Shown in pieces: positions 60,205 through 64,000 of a stretch of 64,000 nucleotides of DNA (positions are counted from its first letter, which is position 1; the number at the start of each line of letters is the position of its first letter). A program made the translations under genes and the position numbers. The stretch is taken from assembly GCF_005771405.1 (NCBI RefSeq), contig NZ_VAUA01000006.1, positions 145,251-209,250 on the forward strand, given 5' to 3'. A model generated the notes under the pieces. It was not told the DNA's origin and made no database searches. It saw only the letters and a program-made list of their open reading frames with translations. Source of the stretch: Parasedimentitalea maritima (lineage in GTDB: Bacteria > Pseudomonadota > Alphaproteobacteria > Rhodobacterales > Rhodobacteraceae).

Positions 60205-63200
60205 GTGAAAAATGAAATTTGCGCTCAGATCCAGCACAGGATCACCAATGTAGCACGACCTTTGCTAGCCCTGGTAACAGCCGTTGTATTGTTGCCTGCG
60301 CCTGCTAATGCAATCCCGTCACCTGAACTGGTGATTGGCTCGGTTTCTTCGCTGGGTCAAATTTTTGCAGTTGGCATCGCGATGGTTTCCGGAGTGGGGG
60401 CCTTAATCGCCCGAAAACTGGGTTTCGCGTCAAAAAAAGGGACAACAGTAGCACGCTATCCAGTGCGGCTGATTGCGGCGCTGGGTTTCATAGTTCTTGC
60501 GCTTAGCTATGTTAATTATTTGCAATATAACAATAATAAAACTGATGAGTTGAAGCGACTACAGGCCACGCTGGTGCGTCCCGCGCAATTCGACGGCACT
60601 ACGATCCAAGATAATACCCTCAAAGAAACGAGCTTTTCCCGGCAAGGCAATCACCCTCTGGCCATCTCAACCACACATGCCGCAGAATTGTTGAACGATG
60701 GCGACACACTATTTTACGACATCCGTGAAACAGGTGAGAACGCCATGGGCACGCTGCCCGGTGCCACCCACATTCGTTTCCCAGATTTTCTACAGTCGCG
60801 CCCCATCAGCGCCGACCAATCCGTAGTCTTGTTCTGTCATAATGGAAATCGCAGCTCGGAAACATGCGAGAGGCTAGCCGCACAGGGAATTAACTGCTCT
60901 TTCATTGCTGGCGGCATTGAAAAGTGGATCGTTGAGGGTCGCGACTTTAGTGATGCAGAGGTAAAGACCCTATCCGATTTGCGCGCCATTCCAGAATACC
61001 CCAATAAGGATACTTTACTGAATACAGATGATTTCAAATCGCTGCTAGATACCGAAGACCTGCAAATCGTTGACACACGCTATCCAGGCGATTTTGCCAG
61101 TGGTCACTTGCCCGGCGCAATTAACATACCGATCCGAAAATTGACAACCGATGACCTGATGCAGCGCATAAGTGCTTTGGATAGTAGTAAGCCAACCATA
61201 GCAGCTTGTTATGACCGTCGCAGTTGCTTCATGGGCCAGGTTTTGGGTTTGGAACTCGCCCAAAAAGGAATCGACTTTCGCGGCCGCTACACCCTCCCGT
61301 GGGAATTTTTTATTCCGCCTGCGCCAAAGCCGCATATCCAGGATTGGCTAGGTGAGCAACAGACAGGACTGTGGACCAAGATGATTTCCGCAGTTGCAAC
61401 AGGTTTGCTATGGGTTCACGGTCAAAGCCATATTCTATTAGGTCTGTTCGCACTGTCGTTGGCGACACGCCTATTGGTACTGCCAGTAGCGTTGAAATCC
61501 GAACGCGATCAGATCACCACCAGCCAAACTGCCGATGAACTATCGGCCATCAAAACACAGTTAGCCGATGATCCAGTGCGCAAAGGACGCGCGATACAGG
61601 CCTTTTACGCTGACAAGGGGCTCACGCCACTGCGCAACTTAACCGCCCTGCTGTTCCTGCCGGTGATGATGATAGGTGTTTCAGCCGCGCAAGAGGCCAG
61701 TGCATCCCTGAAAGTCTCCTTTCTTTGGGTGACTGACCTGGGCCTGCCCGATCCAACATTCCTTATGCCTATCCTGTTTACTGCCTTGGGCGGCATCTAT
61801 TTGATATGGGCCGTGGCCAAAACCCGGCGTCAGACATTGGTCTGGCTGGGTCTCGGCCTACCGGCCCTGTTTGCCATGGTGTTTTCGCTCAGCGCTGCGG
61901 CCAATGCCTATCTTTGTTGCAGTCTCGCCTTGCTGCTTGTGCAGCGAGCCTATGTCACGGGAATGTTTGCTCAGTTGCGCAACACACTGACTATACACCG
62001 CCATGCCCGTGCCCTGCGTCGTTTGCCACGTGGTGTGATCCCCATGGGTTATACAGAAGAGCTGAAAACCTCGGGAAACAAGGCGTTGCGTTTGTCAGTT
62101 CTCAAAAATGCAGGTTTGCCGGTTCCTGGTGGAGTGGTGGTCCGAGCTGACGCAATTCAGGACTACCGCCAGATGACACTTGCTCAGAAAGGGGCCTTTG
62201 CCGCGAAGATTTGGCAACTGGCGGGGCAAAAACCATGCGCCGTTCGCAGTTCGGCCAGCAACGAAGATGGTGCAGACCAAAGCTTTGCCGGGGTTTTTGA
62301 ATCCGTTTTGGACGTTAGTGCTCTGACTATGCAAAGCGCGCTACAGACCGTGGTGGACAGCTTCACCTCTGAACGCGCCGCCAGCTATGATTTTGAGGCT
62401 ACGGATGAAAACGCCGGCAATATTCTGGTGCAGGAAATGGTGGAGGCAGAGTATGCGGGCGTGATGTTCACCCAGGATCCCACCGCACCCGGAATGGTCA
62501 TGATTGAATGGGTCGAAGGTTGTGGCGAGGATCTGGTTTCCGGTCGTGTCACCCCAACCTCGCTGCGATTTGGCCGCTACACCCGCTTGGCAGCGGATAC
62601 GGAGCAGGACCAAACTTTGGATATGGCCCCTCTGTTGGAATTGGGCCGTCAGATCGAAGACACCTTTGGCTGTCCGCAAGATGTCGAATGGGCCTATGCG
62701 AATGGACAGTTCCAAATTGTGCAAAGCCGCGACATCACAACATTGAATTTGGGCAGCGAACAGGAACAGATCCGGTTGAGCGAATGGCGGAACGTATTGG
62801 ACCGCTTTGCTGGTGCCGAACCGGACCAGATCATACTTGAGCAGGATGAAATGTCCGAAGTCCTGCCTCGCCCGACCCCTCTGTCCTTTTCGTTGATGGG
62901 ACGTCTGTGGTCGCCGGGTGGCAGCGTTGATCTGGCCTGCCGTGAATTGGGTGTTCCCTATGGCCTGCCCGAAGGTCCGGATGGCCATTTGGTCAACCTG
63001 TTTGGAAAAACCTATGTGGATGTTGCGCTGAAGCAAAGCATGACGCTGAACCTTAGTTCGTCCAAGGCCAAACAGCTGCGCAAAATCGCGGACCCGCTGA
63101 TCACCCAATTCCGCGCTGAAACCATTCCCGACCTGACCCAGAAACTGGCACTTTGGCAGGCGGTGGACTATACCGCCCTGCCCTTACCCAAGCTGGTTGA

Positions 63201-64000
63201 AACCATTGATCTGTTGCAGAAAATGCTGGTGCTGGACATCTATGTAGAGGCCGAGAAAATCAATATTCTGGCAGGTTTCACCATGGGTGAGGCCAGCGCT
63301 GCCGCACAGGAGGATCCCACATTGCGGACCCATTTGATGCAGGCAGAGCTGCCCAATGCTCCAACCAGCCTGATTGCAAGCTGCAAAGGTAAGTCGGCGC
63401 AGACCCGGGCGCTGCAACTGATGGGGCATCGGTCAATCTTTGACTACGAACTTAGCACACCGCGCTATATCGAAGCGCCAAGTCTGTTGTGGTCGCTGCT
63501 GGACAGCTCGGATGCTGACACTGAAATCGCAAAACCACGCGCATCTCAACTGCCAGCTAACCTGCCCGGTGAGCTCAGCACGGTGTTGGAACGGGCTTTG
63601 GCCTTTCAGGATCTCAAAGAACAGGCGAAACACGAAGCACTGCGGGTGGTTGCCGAAATTCGTCGCGCTGCCCTCGCACTTGGCCGGGTCAGCAGACTGG
63701 AAGATCTTGTTTTCTACCTGAGCTTTGACGAGTTGCTTATGGGCGACTGGAGCCAACCCGCACAGCTCCGCCAAATGGCAATGACACGTAAAGATAAGGC
63801 TGCATTGAGCAAAAAGTCAGCTCCGACAGAAGTCAGCCTGACTCTGCGTGATTGCGAAATGTTGTCACTCGGAAAACTGGCTCAAAGCAGTGATGGCACA
63901 CTTGGCGGGACCTGTGTCGCTGGCAGTGGTGCCTCCACTGGCCGGGTATTGTGGATCGAAGATGACAGTTCCACTGACCCTGCCCTTTTTGATGGTTTCC
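60205..64000 (+). CDS. Giant fusion: rhodanese x2, YidC/Oxa1 insertase core, PEP-synthase-like phosphotransferase (incomplete at edge)
   Basis: The frame is open for 1265 codons to the window edge. An in-frame TAG at 60169 limits the start to GTG 60205 (or TTG 60175). Order: signal or membrane helix (18-36, ending PANA), membrane helices at 51-70 and 86-106, rhodanese 1 (about 155-250, active-site loop CHNGNRS with Cys211), rhodanese 2 (about 272-372, Cys335 in CYDRRS, loop one residue shorter), YidC/Oxa1-like core of five helices (about 396-585, with TRLLVLPVALKSERDQ whose Arg422 matches the groove Arg, and FLWVTDLGLPDPTFLMPIL), PEP/pyruvate-binding ATP-grasp (about 615-850: VRSSASNEDGADQSFAGVFE, LVQEMVEAEYAGVMFTQDP, CPQDVEWAYANGQFQIVQSRD), an acceptor-type middle domain (about 870-1220, LPRPTPLSFSLMGR), and the first residues of a PEP-utiliser swivelling domain. 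Positive-inside charges put rhodaneses in the periplasm and the kinase part in the cytoplasm. Function unknown. Confidence 0.85.
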   Translation, partial: MKNEICAQIQHRITNVARPLLALVTAVVLLPAPANAIPSPELVIGSVSSLGQIFAVGIAMVSGVGALIARKLGFASKKGTTVARYPVRLIAALGFIVLALSYVNYLQYNNNKTDELKRLQATLVRPAQFDGTTIQDNTLKETSFSRQGNHPLAISTTHAAELLNDGDTLFYDIRETGENAMGTLPGATHIRFPDFLQSRPISADQSVVLFCHNGNRSSETCERLAAQGINCSFIAGGIEKWIVEGRDFSDAEVKTLSDLRAIPEYPNKDTLLNTDDFKSLLDTEDLQIVDTRYPGDFASGHLPGAINIPIRKLTTDDLMQRISALDSSKPTIAACYDRRSCFMGQVLGLELAQKGIDFRGRYTLPWEFFIPPAPKPHIQDWLGEQQTGLWTKMISAVATGLLWVHGQSHILLGLFALSLATRLLVLPVALKSERDQITTSQTADELSAIKTQLADDPVRKGRAIQAFYADKGLTPLRNLTALLFLPVMMIGVSAAQEASASLKVSFLWVTDLGLPDPTFLMPILFTALGGIYLIWAVAKTRRQTLVWLGLGLPALFAMVFSLSAAANAYLCCSLALLLVQRAYVTGMFAQLRNTLTIHRHARALRRLPRGVIPMGYTEELKTSGNKALRLSVLKNAGLPVPGGVVVRADAIQDYRQMTLAQKGAFAAKIWQLAGQKPCAVRSSASNEDGADQSFAGVFESVLDVSALTMQSALQTVVDSFTSERAASYDFEATDENAGNILVQEMVEAEYAGVMFTQDPTAPGMVMIEWVEGCGEDLVSGRVTPTSLRFGRYTRLAADTEQDQTLDMAPLLELGRQIEDTFGCPQDVEWAYANGQFQIVQSRDITTLNLGSEQEQIRLSEWRNVLDRFAGAEPDQIILEQDEMSEVLPRPTPLSFSLMGRLWSPGGSVDLACRELGVPYGLPEGPDGHLVNLFGKTYVDVALKQSMTLNLSSSKAKQLRKIADPLITQFRAETIPDLTQKLALWQAVDYTALPLPKLVETIDLLQKMLVLDIYVEAEKINILAGFTMGEASAAAQEDPTLRTHLMQAELPNAPTSLIASCKGKSAQTRALQLMGHRSIFDYELSTPRYIEAPSLLWSLLDSSDADTEIAKPRASQLPANLPGELSTVLERALAFQDLKEQAKHEALRVVAEIRRAALALGRVSRLEDLVFYLSFDELLMGDWSQPAQLRQMAMTRKDKAALSKKSAPTEVSLTLRDCEMLSLGKLAQSSDGTLGGTCVAGSGASTGRVLWIEDDSSTDPALFDGF

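Noticed and set aside
62341-63108. 255-codon minus-strand frame
   Set aside because: It lies wholly antisense to the long fusion frame, has no family match, and codon pattern favours the plus strand. The other minus-strand frames in 60837-63774 were rejected for the same reason.
1-64000. tRNA or rRNA genes, CRISPR arrays, intact IS elements or integrases
   Set aside because: Looked for typical stems and conserved tails, regular repeat-spacer arrays and transposase motifs; none was found, though a degenerate short element could be missed by eye.

Overview
The window looks like chromosome (or a large replicon) from a marine Roseobacter-group alphaproteobacterium (Rhodobacterales). The basis is the protein flavour (SorA/SoxC sulfite dehydrogenase with an ECF sigma factor, gcvTHP beside an XRE-cupin regulator, znuA divergent from zur-znuCB, many sugar and peptide ABC operons), intermediate GC content, and frequent ATGA start/stop overlaps. 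No tRNA, rRNA, CRISPR array or intact insertion sequence was found.

Layout. 1-4.35 kb: amino-acid catabolism, with an ornithine-cyclodeaminase-family gene running off the left edge, divergent from an aminotransferase / DauR-like regulator / M20 deacylase / second OCD-family operon. 4.35-7.2 kb: a gene-poor stretch with paired operator-like repeats, an orphan membrane protein, the remnant of an AbiEii-type toxin gene, and a small protein with a tandem motif. 7.2-10.6 kb: sulfite dehydrogenase, diheme cytochrome c, and an ECF sigma/anti-sigma pair on the other strand. 10.8-19.0 kb: nitrilase and M24 hydrolase divergent from a GntR regulator, then a Ugp-type ABC transporter and a metallophosphodiesterase. 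19.2-34.8 kb: fourteen genes, all on the minus strand, encoding a glucose/mannose-type ABC transporter with two GMC oxidoreductases, SDR, DUF993, ALDH, enoyl-CoA hydratase, CoA-transferase, Gfo/Idh/MocA, a Dabb protein and their own LacI regulator. A single TTGACA promoter carrying two identical 12-bp palindromes sits at the head. 35-45.7 kb: a UDP-sugar epimerase, then a peptide ABC transporter joined to a cytoplasmic gamma-glutamyltransferase and an M20 peptidase, with a divergent IclR regulator. 45.9-47.0 kb: small exported or membrane hypotheticals. 47.2-52.6 kb: XRE-cupin regulator and gcvTHP. 52.6-56.8 kb: GlxA-like regulator and the zinc uptake system with Zur boxes. 56.8-60.0 kb: a hybrid histidine kinase and a PhnD-like binding protein.

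The most unusual object is at the right edge. From 60205 to the window end there is one uninterrupted reading frame of at least 1265 codons, with no stop codon inside the window. My reading of it is: signal or membrane segments, two rhodanese domains, a YidC/Oxa1-type five-helix membrane insertase core, an ATP-grasp PEP/pyruvate-binding domain like that of PEP synthase or rifampin phosphotransferase, an acceptor-type middle domain, and the start of a PEP-utiliser swivelling domain. Hydrophobicity and charge place the rhodaneses in the periplasm and the phosphotransferase in the cytoplasm. I know of no described protein with this architecture. It is divergent from the kinase/PhnD-like pair, which may sense a signal relevant to it.
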